A stretch of 64,000 nt of DNA from the NCBI GenBank assembly GCA_008933995.1, contig WARS01000014.1, forward strand, positions 2,403,192 to 2,467,191, written 5' to 3'. The position numbers and the translations under genes were made by a program. A model generated the notes under the pieces. That model made no database searches and was not told where the DNA came from. It worked only from the letters and a program-made list of their open reading frames with translations. This DNA is from Datnioides undecimradiatus. Lineage: Eukaryota > Chordata > Actinopteri > Lobotiformes > Datnioididae. Positions 40,191-53,700 of the stretch are shown one piece after another. How positions within the stretch are numbered: the first letter of the stretch is position 1; the number at the start of each line of letters is the position of its first letter.

Positions 40191-40395
40191 ACAAGCCGGG
40201 GCAGCCCCTCAGCAAACACACAGGCTTCCCGCTCAGCCCTGCAGTCCAGCCACCTGAGGGACAGTCATCAGCTGCGACACTGGAGCCTGCCGGCTTACAG
40301 ACGAGGAGAAACAGTCACAGTTATGCAGTTTCGTCTCCGCAGCGAGGTCCTTATTCACTGTCCTCTCTCTCACTCGTCAGATCGTCTATCCTGTG
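40153..40395 (-). other. nlgn3: nlgn3 5' UTR segment in the first coding exon
   Basis: A 243-nt leader between a strong acceptor (CTTTTTCTCTTGCAG, exon start at 40395) and the start codon. That acceptor shows at least one non-coding exon lies upstream, as in mammalian neuroligin genes. The leader contains a short upstream frame (ATG at 40268, 11 codons, stop ending at 40233) and a second, overlapping one starting at 40190. It is more GC-rich than the flanking introns. Confidence 0.85.
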
Positions 40396-43300
40396 CTGCA
40401 AGAGAAAAAGACAGGAAAATGAATGATATTTCCCTGACAGCTCACCAGTTTGCTCCCATTTCTTAGTCAGTCATTTTTATTGACTCATGGAGTCCTTTTC
40501 TGTCATGACATAAAACAGCTCACATAAACGTGACAGAGCTCTTAGTGCTATCATCAATCCACATAATCAAGAAACTGCCTTTGACTTAGATATTGCAATT
40601 AACTGATGGGCAACTTGTCAAGAAGTCCCTAATAATGCTAACAGGACAAGGGAAATGGGTGAAAGGCATCAACTGTCAGTGAGTAATTATTCTCCACTTG
40701 AAAGGCCAACATTTACATTAATAGTTAAAAGATCCGTTGACTTTATTTTAAGTATGTCTTTAAAAAAAGGTTAGGTGCCCATATGAGAATTCGAATGGAA
40801 ATCATTTCTCCTGTTAATAATAGCCATCAAAACATCCCTTTCTAAAAAGCCTCCCTTGGAAATGATGAGGCACAAAATCCACAGCCTTGACATATTGACT
40901 GCGTTTCCCAGTTGAGCTGCAGTGGATGGAAAGTAACAAAAAGTGTGAATTTTTGTACGAAACAGCCTGTGACTTTGGAAAAACTACCACTTGATTTGAC
41001 TGAATCAGACCACTAAAGCCTCATAACAACTTCAGCTAGGCCGGGCATGGACACCTGACTTGAAAATGCGTCAGCTCGCCCTGTAAGGAATTAATGTAAC
41101 CCAAAAGCTAGAATCCTGTGCAGGAACATAATAACGTGATAAAAATTTCATGTCCTGCTTAATGTCGTGCAGTATTTTCCCTATATCTCCCTTTGGTGCA
41201 GATATGAATGAGGTAGAATTTAAATTTCATTTCCCTTGCTTGCTCTTACAAGAGATCACTTTTTGGGATGAACAGGGCCAGAGGAGGATGTAGCTACAGG
41301 CGCTACAGGTCCCTTGGGTGACAGCGCTGTAAATGCTAATCTACAGTCCCAGGGTAAACCACGGGTGCCAGTGACAACACCTTCCCACACTGCCTGATCA
41401 ATTTTCAATTTCTGTGGCTTAGGGTCCCCCTCAGCCCTGTGCACCTACTGCAGTGTTCGCTCTAATAACAATGGAGAAGAAAAGCCAGCATTTAGAGGAG
41501 GATATTGCATTCCAAAATGACTGTGTAAATGATTTATAATGTATCAGCAGCCGTTGGAGGGCCGCTAACCACCGAGAGAAAGCAATCCTGACATTCCTGG
41601 AGGTGCTGTTATCGCTAGGCAGCTATTTTCTGTAGCAGTGGATCAGTGGAAAGTCTACCGGTGAAAGTTGCACATGGAAGCCCTCAGTTCATATGAAAAA
41701 CACATACATACAGTACATTTTGAAAATGCTGCAGATGAGCCCACCTTCACTGATACTTGTGGAAATGAACGGTGTGTGGTGGACAATTCTGTTCAGAGAC
41801 TCTGGCACACCGAGCACCTGCTAAGTGATAATACATGAAAAGCCATCCATATCCAATATGGGGACTAAAAGGCATGCATTGCTGGGGGGGCAAGGGCTGG
41901 CAAAGGCTTCGAAATGCTAGAAAAGTAACAGTGACACAGTCCCTTCCCTGCTCACTGTGGATCACTGTGGCAGAATACAACAGCACTGCAATACGTCCAA
42001 AAATGTGATAATGCCGAAATTGTGAACGTTGATTCAATTTCATGGTATTTTAGAGTTTGTTTGTTTTAATGTTTTATTACATATTATAATATCCTTCTCT
42101 TTTATCAAAACCTTTTTTCAGCATAATGTCTAAATATAGGAAACACATTTCAGGATAATGCATTTTGATTCAGCAGAAAAACAATTGCTGTCCTTAAGAT
42201 GATTTTCAGTAGGATCACTTAAACAATTTCAACAAGATTATTTTAAGAATTCCAGAGCTGCAAAGTGGGAAAGTGAGTACAAAATATTAAGAACTTAAGA
42301 AAGTGAGCAAAACTGTGTACATGAAAACTTTTAGGAAGATGCTTTGAGTGAATTCAAAGGTGCATTTCAGCAAGAAACAAACAATTGAAAGATTAATATT
42401 ATATGATGTGCACTGCTAACAAGGGCTAGAAACTAAAGCAAAGCAATTAAATTCAATTTTAACTAATGGCAGAATTCAGCAACTATTGCGCCATGTTTTT
42501 ACTTAACTCAAACAACAAAGAGCATTAAATTTGCTACATGTCAAACTGAATTCTTTTCCATAGCGATGGCAGCTGAGACACACTATTAGTATTGTGGTAT
42601 TTAGAGCTGTCCACCATGCCACAATTAAAGACGAAACACAGTTTCTAAGAAACACAGTTGAAGTGATTAGAACTGGTGCTCCCTAAATAAGGCTATTGGA
42701 TTGATGGATCATTTGGGAGAGTTCCATGTTTCCATATGCAGTAACATTGAGGATTTTGTTTTCAAAAACACATTGGCAACATTCATAGAGACATCTATGA
42801 TTTATTGCAGAGCTGCTCAGTTGGAGTGCATTTGTTTTATTTAGTTATACTTGATAAACCAGCAGCAGAAATTTACAGCACCATAAAAAGAAAACTAAAA
42901 AGGCACCTGATGACCCCTGACTTTGAAAACTGGGACAAGTCGAATGTAAATTGACATTCCCATTTATGATCCATTGTGTGTTCTCTGGGTAAAGAGTTCC
43001 ACATATCGATCCCCTGAACAAAGAAGGATGTCTGCCCAGAGGAGGTTTTCAGAAAGTCTCCTTTCCCCTGTAGATACGAGCATTTCCAATTGAAAAATTT
43101 AACTGAAGCCTTTTCTGTTTAGATCTGCACACGCAGCAGCAGAATAAGTGCGATAACACTAATTCTAGTCGAGATAAAATACATCAGGTCAAACTTTTTA
43201 ATCAGGACATAGCAAGGACATAGGACAGTGTGATGGAGTGTGTGTGTTTAGAGGACACACAGCACAGAGGACTTCATCAGTCTCCCCACCACCAGCATCT

Positions 43301-45301
43301 CAGAGGTCCTCTCTGCTTTGATCTCTCTACCTGCTGAAGCACTGCCAAGGGAGGAACAGAGAGGGAGAGAGAGATTGCATGAGTTCTCCCTCATCATCCC
43401 AGAAATATTGATCGTCTCATCACCGTGGCCTTGCAGCCCATAATAAATACAACTGGGGTGATAGAGGCGGGGGTTGGGAGGGGGCAGGAGGAGGAGAGGG
43501 GTTGCTGTGCTGAGTCTAAGGGAGGTTATTAGCCCTTAATGCAAGACGGCACTCCACCAAGAACACGCCGTTAAACACTCTCCTCCCCAATTCTCCAGTT
43601 CCTGATTAATAGGACATGTTAAATTCTGCCAGTCCAGTCCCTGTTCATCAATATTCAAAAGCACCCCAATGGTAAAACACGTGAGTTGTCCCCTTGCATA
43701 CAGTATCCCATATTTAGAAGAATATACATAGACTTTATTCTTCTTTATTTTGGTCAGAGCCCACATCCGGGTACACTTACTGTAAAAGACCCTTTGTTCT
43801 CCTACAGCGGAGAGATCTCTGCATTGCAATAAAAGTCTGAGCACAGAGCCAAATGTACTCCTACGCCCCAACATCCCTTAGAGAGAGGCTGAATGGACTC
43901 TGATAAAAAAGGAACCAATAAGAGTTCTGAGTAGATGGAGCTTCTGACTCTCCCTACTCTGTTATTATAGTAGCTAGTCTGCAACAAAGGCATTCACAAA
44001 GCTGCATTAGTCCTCTAAAACATCTAACTTCAAATGAAGTGAGCCATCCTGACCTGAGAGAGTGTAATCACTGATTACAAATGCTTCTGTTGCTGTTACA
44101 TCATAACTAAAGCTGAATGTGCCATTATAGAAACAATAAGAGATAGACATAGAGACAGGGACCAGAAGACAGAAACCTATGTACCTGGGCGGTTGCCTCA
44201 GCTGAGCTCATTAAAATGTGACAGGCAAACAGCTAAAAACTTAATTTAGTGTCTTCACCCTCACATTTGGGCACCAGAAAGACACCAGTCTAGATCAATG
44301 TGAAGGCTCCATTTTGAGACAAGCTCTCATCCTATGATAGAATTGCTCTCTGGTCTCTGTGTGTCGATAATGTAGAAAATGTATCTGTAAATTGTCTGCT
44401 TACACGTGTTCATTTCAAATCGGCAAACATGGATTTCGACGCAGCAAAATCAATAATGAATGTACACACATACTGCCAGTCTGCTCTCGCAGGCACGCGC
44501 TTTACATAGGCTCCCGGGCTTCACGAACAACAGCACACCATATTAAATCAAGGAGATTGGCATGTTTCAGTAACAACATTCACGAAAATGTCAAAACCAA
44601 ACCGCGGCTTCATAAGGCTCCTGCTGGGAACCGGTGCCTCTGTAACTGTGAGGGATGAGGGCCCACTCTTCCTTTTTTTCCGTCAGACACAGAGCCTGTG
44701 CAGTCATTATTACTTAGGAGATTTGGCATTAAATCAAGGACAAAGACGCAGCACATTCTGACTGCTAATCACCACGGTGATGCTGACATATTTTTAAAGA
44801 AGCAAAAGGGAGATGGTGAGGGATGACGGCGCTGCTGCTGTGGCTGCCCGCTCTGCAGCCTGTCTCCAGCCCCTATCCCGGTTGCTGGATAAATGCTGCC
44901 ATGAGTATCATTACCAGCCAAACGGCCAAGGAAACATGGAGAGGTGAGCTTGGCAGGCTGAATAAAGACAGATTCCAGGTGAGTGCATGTTGAGATGAAT
45001 TCTGTGGCTGCTCGGCAAATAAATAATGGCCATTCTGTTAAATGCTGACGGTGCTTGAAACAACTGTTTGTTCTCTGTGACTCAAATGATAGGGACAGCT
45101 TTGATCTAAAAGTCTTAAAGCTGCAGGTCGAAGCAGTGGACCCATTCCTAAATCTATATTGCCTCTCTTTCTCTTGACTGGGTGTGCATGTCAGATCGGG
45201 TTTAGGCAGTAATACGATATGTGAAACAATAAGTGGGGCTACAGGTATATTAATCAAAGCTTAGTGATTCAATTAGATGGAAAAGGACTGAGGAGGTTAC
45301 C

Positions 45302-45320
45302 CATTTTTTTTTTTTTTTAA
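45302..45320. repeat. Poly-T followed by A-rich tract
   Basis: About fifteen T, then a run of A with AAATAAATAAAG. Simple homopolymer region. Confidence 0.75.
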
Positions 45321-46439
45321 AAAAGATAAATAAAGAAATTTCCCCAACAGTTCATCATCCTAACTCCTATTGATCCACTGCAGAGTCCCACCAGACGCTC
45401 CTACTGAAAAAACTCAAAGTAGCTAATCACTCAAGTAGCCCACAGGGATTCTTTGAGAAACCGCAGGGGCAAGTATTGGGTCCGTCTCTAATCCATCCGT
45501 ATGTAAACACATTAAGGCTTTACACATGGCATACTCATTATCCTGCCTCCCACAGATGCCGTTTGCAGGGTGGGATCTGTACTCTTGACGACATGTTTTG
45601 TGTGCAGTTTCTATCACCCTGCCAACACAGCTCCAAAGCGCCACTAACGAAAGAGCACAAGACCAGGACGGCTTCTGTCTTGTCTTCAGAAACAACCAAA
45701 TCATTGACCATGAACAAGGCAAATTGTATTCAAATCGGGCAACTGTGTGCACATTTTACATCAATCATTACAGAACATTTCCATTGCATATCTACTCTGT
45801 TACATTATAGGCTTCTTGGCCACACTATTACACACATATATCATAATTTTGGGAGAATTTGCAGCCATACTAGTGACTAATGTCAGTTCTTTCACTTGGT
45901 TAGTAAAATATCCTGACACCTATTGGATGCAGGACTGCTTCCTTTATCATCCACTCAGAATCGCCACAAAACCCAATGTATGCCATTACAGATTTAAACT
46001 CTTAAATCTTAAAATTACCTTTAAGATAAATAAAACACAATGCAAGATGATCGTTCAACTTTTTAAAAAACATTTCTTCTAATTAAAAAGAGACATAAAT
46101 CAGACACGCCACAAAAAAGGACTCTGCACAGGTCAGCACCCCCCTGTCCCTTGCTCTCATTAACCTGTACACTCAATCTGCTAGCTTACTGTTAACCCGC
46201 TCTGCACATGAGCTAAAACATGATTTATAACTGAAACACTCAAAACAACTTCTAACAAAACTCTCTCTCCTTATCCTGCAAGAAGTAAGTAAGTAGCTAA
46301 CAACACTGTGCATGTTAGTTTTAAGGAGGTGTCAATGTAATTTTTATTTTCATTGATAGTAAAATTTGCATTTTGTGGTCTAAAATTCATCCCAAAATTA
46401 ATTTCTGAACCTTTTTATATTGTGCCTTGTACTATGAGT

Positions 46440-46700
46440 TATCCCCAATTGGACGAGTTCCCATGAAACTTTGCCCACAGATGATGAATTCTGCTGACTT
46501 TGACTTGGTCCCCTGACTTTTCATTGAGCATCACCATGAGGCTGACCTTTAGCCATATATTTCAACAACTATTTGATGGATAGATGTGGAATTTGGCACA
46601 TAAATGTGTGTTCCCCTCGGCATGGATTGTAATATCTTTGATGATCTCTTTGATGATTGTTAGCAGGCATGGCAATGCTGGGCATATAAACAAAGGGTCA
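46440..46700. repeat. Fish interspersed repeat (CAACAACTATTTGATGGAT family)
   Basis: Carries phrases of a repeat I recall as very common in percomorph fish genomes: CCCCTGACTTTTCATTGAGC, CATCACCATGAGGCTGACCT, TTTCAACAACTATTTGATGG, GGAATTTGGCACATAAATG and TTCCCCTCGGCATGGATTGT. It shows internal quasi-duplication: a GAAACTTTGCCCACAGATG-like unit near 46465 recurs as GGAATTTGGCACATAAATG near 46590. No coding capacity. Family recognition is from recall; ends are approximate. Confidence 0.6.
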
Positions 46701-48402
46701 TAGACCTGCTAGAATTGCTGTGGACTCTCATCTTTGTCACCAGTTTTACAAGACTACTGGTCAAAGGAAACTACGAGAAAAGGGGGAAAAGAAAAGAGAT
46801 TATAATTTCTACGGCCTTTGTGTTCCATATTCCCCATTATGTCTGGATAAAAAAATCCAAGAGAGCATTTTCACCAGGCGTATTATCACACAAGTGTCAG
46901 TGATCAGCTGAATCACATATTCAACATATGCACTCAGCACAGCACAGCATACCTTTCTAGATGTTGTTTCCCAGTTGTTGATCAAATCATCCTACATCTG
47001 TGAAGTGGCAACACATTTGATTGGACTTGGTGGGCATATGTGAAACATGATTGAATTCCTAGAGAGGATACACTCAAGCATACCAAGGAGAATTCAGCAG
47101 ATATTTCCAGCAGCTCCTCTCATCTCCTCCACTGTGAGGACAGCACGTATAACATGGCAGCACTAACATCAATTTCTGGCTTACAGTGGAAAGGAGGATG
47201 GATTTTTAGCCTTCTGGGATGCATTCCTAATAAAATTCAGGCAAGTGCAAGGAACCTGAACAGCGCTGGCATGGCACTACGTATATAAAGCAAATCAAAG
47301 TTTATGACAATCACTTCAAATGTGAACTGCTGTGTATTACTCCTGCTGCACTCCTTGGTCTAAATGCTGCTTGTCATGAAGCTCTGCCTGAGTTACTGCC
47401 TGCAAAGAAAACTCACTTATGTTTACATTGATTGATTACAGTGTGAGATTAATGGGGGTATCATTTGGGATAAATGGGTTATTTCCTATTTAAACTCTGC
47501 ATTGAGTGCTTAATGTATGCCATTTTAAGTAATGTATCTAACAATATGCAGCACATTGAACATTGATCCAAGCAGATCAGCTCTACCAAAGAATTGACAG
47601 TGAGGGGAGTGGGGCAAACATTTTTCTTAAAGCTGCTATTAACACTTCACAAACATATAGAGTTGAACTGAGGGTTTACTGTGAGTTAATTGAGGTCTGG
47701 CAGGTAATTACAACAGGGAGTTGATCTCTCACAATCAGGGTCCCAAGTTCATTGGCACTGCATTATAAAATCTTAGATTGATCAGCTCCTATGGCTATTA
47801 TTGACTCTCCTACTCTGGGTTAAAGAGGCCACATTGTTGTCCTTGGCCTGAAGAACCATTTGCAGAGCCAGAATTAAATGCAGATATGCACCACTGGTGA
47901 ACATTTATTGAAAAAGAACAAAACAGTTATTCTGAGCCAGATTTAGATTGTCTTCACCATGAATAACACAAAATATACATCTTGAACCGGGTTTATAGTG
48001 AGTAATGTGCAATGCTCTAATGTCTACAATTTGGTGGACATTTCCTGCTAAGGATAGAGAAAATTAATTCTTACAGTTGTAATGTCCCTGCCACCCACCA
48101 ACCCCCATTACAGGAACTAGAACACAAACAGAAGTATCCTCATAAACCATACAAAGCCAGGCCTTTGAAGAGCTGATCATCCTGAGGACAACACTTAGCT
48201 ATGCACCATTTCAAAAAGCAATGAAGCCTTGCACTGAGTGCATGTAATTCACCACTTTCATCCACTGCATTTTGAATTATGTTTTCTGCAGACAAAGATT
48301 AAAAATTCAGATCAACTTGTCCACAAGACTGTGACATTACTTTATTTTTTTACATTAAAGAGGGAGCTGTTGAGGTTTCACAGTGAAATGTAAAAGCCTT
48401 AT

Positions 48403-48407
<5 letters not shown>

Positions 48408-48461
<54 letters not shown>
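48408..48461. repeat. (GT)27 microsatellite, uninterrupted
   Basis: Fifty-four bases of perfect GT, the longest pure dinucleotide run in the window. Likely highly polymorphic. Confidence 0.97.
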
Positions 48462-48466
<5 letters not shown>

Positions 48467-49687
48467 GTACTGTAAGTATTCTAAGAAAATGAATCTTCCC
48501 ATGGCCTAATAAGCTAAATACCAGCTTTAATTTAAGGTAAGTAGGCTGCAGTTCTCAGTAAAAACTGAAAGGTCAGCTTTATCATTCAGTGTGAAAGGGC
48601 TCCACAGAATCATACATATACCATCCACTGACGTGACCCAGATGCTGCCTGTAAAATTAATGAGCTAATAATGCATTAGGTGCCTTAGCATTTGCAGCAG
48701 TTACAGTAATGTGCAAACACAGAGATAGTACACATTCAGATAAAATATGGTGTTAGACTGCGAGACTTAATGTAAGAACAGGAAGTAATTAATTTGTTCT
48801 GATCTAAAAGTATCAGTGCGCCTTTTCTGCAACTCTGTTGCATCATATACAGCAGTTCTGTAGCTTCACCTTTTCCCTTGAGGCATGAACATCCTGAATC
48901 ATGTGCCTGAGAGTCCTTAATTGTGATTGATGATCAATTAAGCTGAGATGAATTTTGAGAAAATAACGTGTTAATGAACGCAGAAACGCCCTACACATTA
49001 CTCTGATGTTTCTTTTCAAAGACCTTGACTGCCTGGCTTCCTTGCAGAGTATTCACAAATACCAAAAGCACAGTGGTAGAATGATGCTATTGACATGCAA
49101 ATGCATGGTAGTTGCAGAGAAGTGAGAGGTGCCAAAGTGTATTGTTGTGTGACAAGCAGGATTTCTGAATACAGAGCTGAGAGCCGAGATGTACACGAGC
49201 GCGCTTGACACAGCAAAACCCACAGCATCTATTTTTTATACACACAAAAAAGGCATAATGGATTCATGAGCATTATGGTGCAGGGCCTATTTACAGAGGG
49301 AGCACAGGGTTACAGTAGCCTAATGACAACAGATTAAATGTGGTCTGTCCAATGTACATGATGCCTGGAGTTTTATGGGAGCGTAATTAAGTTTCGAACC
49401 AAGCCGACAGTGATGTGCTTTTAACTAAAGGTCAACAGTAAACAGCGATGTGAGCCACGCTTGATTAGTATGTATATCACAACATCAAAAAAGATGCCGC
49501 TGCACTAATGAGGGGGTGACCTTCATCTTCAGCGTAAACAAAGACCAAACAAACACATGCTGCACCACATGGCCTCTATCAGCTATTAATAAGAGGCATT
49601 TAAGTAATTAATAGTGCTTTACTATTAACAGGGACTGTGTGACACAACATTTGACATCTCAGTGAAAGTTTGGTGTGGAATTTCCAC

Positions 49688-49895
49688 TCACCGGCCACTT
49701 TATTAGATACACTCACACATACAGTGTGATGGGATCCAACACAACAGTTAAATCCTTAATTCTTTTACAAAGATCATAGTTGTTCAATTTTTGTTAACAC
49801 TGTCAGAAAGGTGATAATTCATCTTTTTCAGTGGGTGGTGGTGTTGTGGTGGAGTGCATTATATTGAAAGGTGTTTCTAATATTCTGGACCCCTC
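49688..49895. mobile_element. Degraded non-autonomous DNA transposon with terminal inverted repeats
   Basis: The left end reads CCGGCCACTTTATTAGATAC (49691-49710). The right end, GTGTTTCTAATATTCTGGACC (49871-49891), is its imperfect inverse complement (ATTAGAAACAC versus ATTAGATACAC, with GGTCC for GGCC). CACCGGCCACTTTATTAGGTACAC is, as I recall, the terminus of a widespread fish MITE-like element. The interior of about 160 bp has no reading frame. A copy this short cannot encode a transposase and the termini have diverged, so it is a fossil. Confidence 0.65.
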
Positions 49896-50647
49896 ATGTA
49901 TGCAAATGAGGTGGACCAAATATTCAGAACAGCTATCAGTATATTGCAGTCGAGTTCAGCACCAGTAAATAATAATAAACATAAATTCCTCTCTGTGTCA
50001 ATCAAAACTGAACTTTATTACATTTGTAAAAGTAGAATTTATGGCAGAGCTGTTGTATTGGATCGCATTAGCTTGTACATATTTACCGAAGTGTCTGGTG
50101 TGTACATTCTGGTCTTGAACAGGAAGTTTACTACGTTTAATTTTTGGCATCAGGAAACCCTGATTAAAAATCTAGGAATGTTACTAAGAAATATCAGAAA
50201 AAATAACATCCTTACTGTTTTCAGTTACATTCAGAGTTAAATTGTTTATATCTAAAAACGTGACAATCATAAATATTAATGTTATTTAAGCATTTACATC
50301 TTAATTCGCCCCATTACAGGCTCATTCAGAGCTGCAGCCAGGTGGATTTGGAGGAGATGTAGAGGGATTAGTGAGATGATATCAATCACCACAGCTGAAC
50401 TATCCCCTTATCCAGCACCATCACAGCCCCTGGCCGCATTCCCCATTGATCCTGCTCAGGCTATAGGGTTGGAGCTAAGGGCTAACCTCACTCCTATCTC
50501 CAGGGAATCCTGAAGCTTTGGAAAATAGCTAATTTCAAAAGTTGAAGATAGAGTCAAGATTTATCTGGAAATTTTGACGAAGACTGTGGTGTCCAGTTAT
50601 TTGAACGTGTATAGATGAGATAAAAAGGCAGGACTGGTATAGCTAAG

Positions 50648-50728
50648 TACAAAGGGGAAAAAAAAATAAAAGAAGGGAAAAAAAATGAAAGATGTCCTGG
50701 AGGGAAGGAAAAGGGAAAGAAAGCAGCT
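50648..50728. repeat. Purine-rich low-complexity tract
   Basis: Plus strand is mostly A and G (GGGGAAAAAAAAATAAAAG, GGAAGGAAAAGGGAAAGAAA). Confidence 0.75.
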
Positions 50729-53700
50729 GTTTTTCCTCCAGTGTCCCTCCCGGTTGTCAGTTTAGAAAAGCGCCTGTCTTACTCTGCTCATTCCATGTTC
50801 ACGTTGATATTCCAGATATTATTAGTCAGGCCAGAGAATCCGGATGATGATGAGCTCCAAGGTACAATTCAAATGACAGTGGCCTTTCTTGGAGGGGGAG
50901 AGTAAACAACGGAGACGACCAACACTGCCTTGTTATTTAGACTCATCTGCATTCTCTGAAAAAAAACCCCAAAAAACAACAAGACAAGAGTAACTGAGGG
51001 GTAAGGCCGGGAAGACAGAATGTGACTTTCCAAATATAAAGCAGGGTGTGGGGTGGGATTGGTTGTGTGCGGGGTGGGTGAGGCAAAGACATGCCTCAAT
51101 ATCACACGTGGAGGAGGGAACATTGTCTCCTGACAACAGTCCTTTCGGCTCGCCCTGGCAGATATGTCTACTCTCCATTCACTATTTCTAATCCTGTCTG
51201 AAAGCCTATCTTGAATGTCAGGCTTCTTCCTAAATTGGCTCGTGTTCTTAGTGATTGATTAAAGTACTGTAACCCAGCTTTATCAGACCGCCCTGAACTC
51301 TGTATTTCTGCCAAATCTATTAGGTAATGCATCCTATGTTATTGCACCGGTTGGTCTTTTCTCTTTTTTTCCCCTCCATCCCCCTGTCTTTGAAAAAAAC
51401 ACACAGATCCATTTGCTATGATACCGAGTCGTACCTGGCTCTATGATAGCACAGCAGCCATCAGATCAAATGGGGGAGCAGCGTTAAAGCTCACAACACT
51501 TGTGACAAATGTGGCACCCTAATTCAATATAGCATTATTCAGCAAAATTGGCTTAAATTTATCACCAGAGCCCAAACAGGGATATACTTAAAACACATTT
51601 TATAATCCCCATTTCTCCTTTTCTAGCTTTTGACTGATGCCACGGTGGTACCAGAGACATGTCGGTGTCCCCTGACATTGAGCTAACAATGTGGTTATAA
51701 TTCATGCGTTCTAATGCTGTAATATCCCCCATGCCATTGCACACAGAGGAGAGAGGAGAGGTTGCCCTGATATTACTGCTGACGCCTGAGTCCTAGACGT
51801 TGCACTTAGAGTGTCTCCTGCAGGACATTATTCAAACACACACAGGCACTACAAAGTCCATGAGACAAGAGTAGGCCACTACGGTACCGAACACGCACAT
51901 TCTCAGACACTGCGGTTTTCCTGAGGGTACTCAAGGTCATACAGCAAGGCGCCACAAATACAGGATGCCACCACTTTCTAAAAGCCCATGATATTTTATC
52001 CAGATCATAAGTACACACACATTGTGGTGAAGCACAGTGCTAAATGAGGAGGAATAAAAATATACAGGAGAGACACTCTGCATATGCAACTCTGGATATG
52101 AATTAAAATCCCATTTGTGTACTTTAAACAGAGTAGAAGACCACATTAATGACTGCACGCTTAGAAGTAGGCCATGTCCAAACACTGCAGGCAGATTTGG
52201 CCTCGGGTTGTCTGCACTTCCTCAAAAACTGCACACAACACGCACTGTGAGCTATCTCCCTTCCTATTATGTGCCTGCTTTGCAGCAAAGAAGCCCAGAG
52301 CAATGACAACACGTACTGTAGATACTGTGTATGGGCTCATGCGCCTTTTTCGCAATCAGGCATCCAGAATTACACACCACACTGCAACATTTCCAGATCA
52401 ATTTTGCTCTTATAAAAACACTTCTTTTTATCTGCCGCTTTTCAACCTTCTGCCTAATGTTTTTGTCGGCGCAGTGAAGATAAACATCCTCCCTGTTCCA
52501 TGTTTCATTAGCAACCTGAGGGAGAAAAGAAGGGTTTTTCCTCCAACATCTGGATGTTAGCTAGCTTGAGTGAAAAGTCATATCAGATCAGATCCTGCTA
52601 CATCAAATGCAACTTGAGGGCACATTATTTATTCATTTAGCTGCTGACATCCAAACCATGCCCTAAACGGTGACACTTTGAAAACTATTCCTCTGTGCCT
52701 GAACTGCGCAGATACGAGTGCAACTAGCAGGGGCTCGCAGAAGGAAGAGGGTTTTATGTTCCTTTTACCAGGCATGAACGTAGATGAGACAGAACAACGA
52801 GGCCATTGTTGTTTTCTAGCTGTGGAGCCTTGGAGCTTCTGCAAGGAGCAAACACAACAATGAAAATGCCTCCATGTCTGCTGTAAAATGTCATGTGACT
52901 ACAAGGCCCTTATGCAATTTTCACAGACGCTAAAAGCAAAGCCCCAAGAGCCAAAATGGCATGTCACCTATTACCAATATTTACCCCTGTGGTGAACAGA
53001 AAGCCTGGCTCACATAAATACTGGCCTGCGTAGGTGTGTCTCAGTTTGTGTTTATGTGCGTGGGGGGGTGATTTGTATTGTCCTTTTCATGTTTTATGAG
53101 TTGGCAGTGGAAAAAAAGGTGAGATAAATCAAGAGAAATTTTTCACTCAGCAGGAATAAAATCCAGCTTTTATTCAAAGCTTTGCTAGTGTGGCAGCAGC
53201 AAACTGCAATGCTTTCAAAGTTTTCAGGAACAAAAGCATTTATTATTACAACGAATGTTAGTTTCAGTCTCTGTGCTGAACTTTTCTTCACCACTCTAAT
53301 CCATAAATCACTTTTTTTATCTTATGAATAATTAAAAAAGTATCTGTATGCACGCCCTGGGGGAAAAACCTAAAGAGAGGCATGATGGTGAAGACTGTCC
53401 TCTAACTCCACGGGATCAGCATCAGCAACTTGGTATGCAGACATACTCCAGGAAGGCAATCCATATGTGATGGATACAAAGAAAAGGTTTTCAGTGGAAG
53501 AGGAGAGCCGCCTCTGAGCAGGATTAAATGCTTTAGATCTAATGATGAGAGAGGGCCTGTTTTTATTTGTTTTCAAACAGGCATTTTGCTCTTGATGGAA
53601 CAGCGGCTGTGTTCTGTCTCCGGAGGGTACAAATGCTCATCAAAGACCTGGCTTTGTCAAACAATCCATAAAGTCTTAATGCCACATAGCATGAGATACT

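Noticed and set aside
40153..40221. N-terminal extension of the neuroligin frame by 23 residues to a GTG codon at 40221
   Set aside because: There is no ATG at that position. The first in-frame ATG is at 40152, has A at -3, and gives a normal signal peptide resembling mammalian MWLQP.
44769..45257. 162-codon open frame on the minus strand, including a glutamine/arginine stretch
   Set aside because: The Q/R part comes from a GCTGCTGCTG repeat on the other strand; no similarity to a known protein was recognised.
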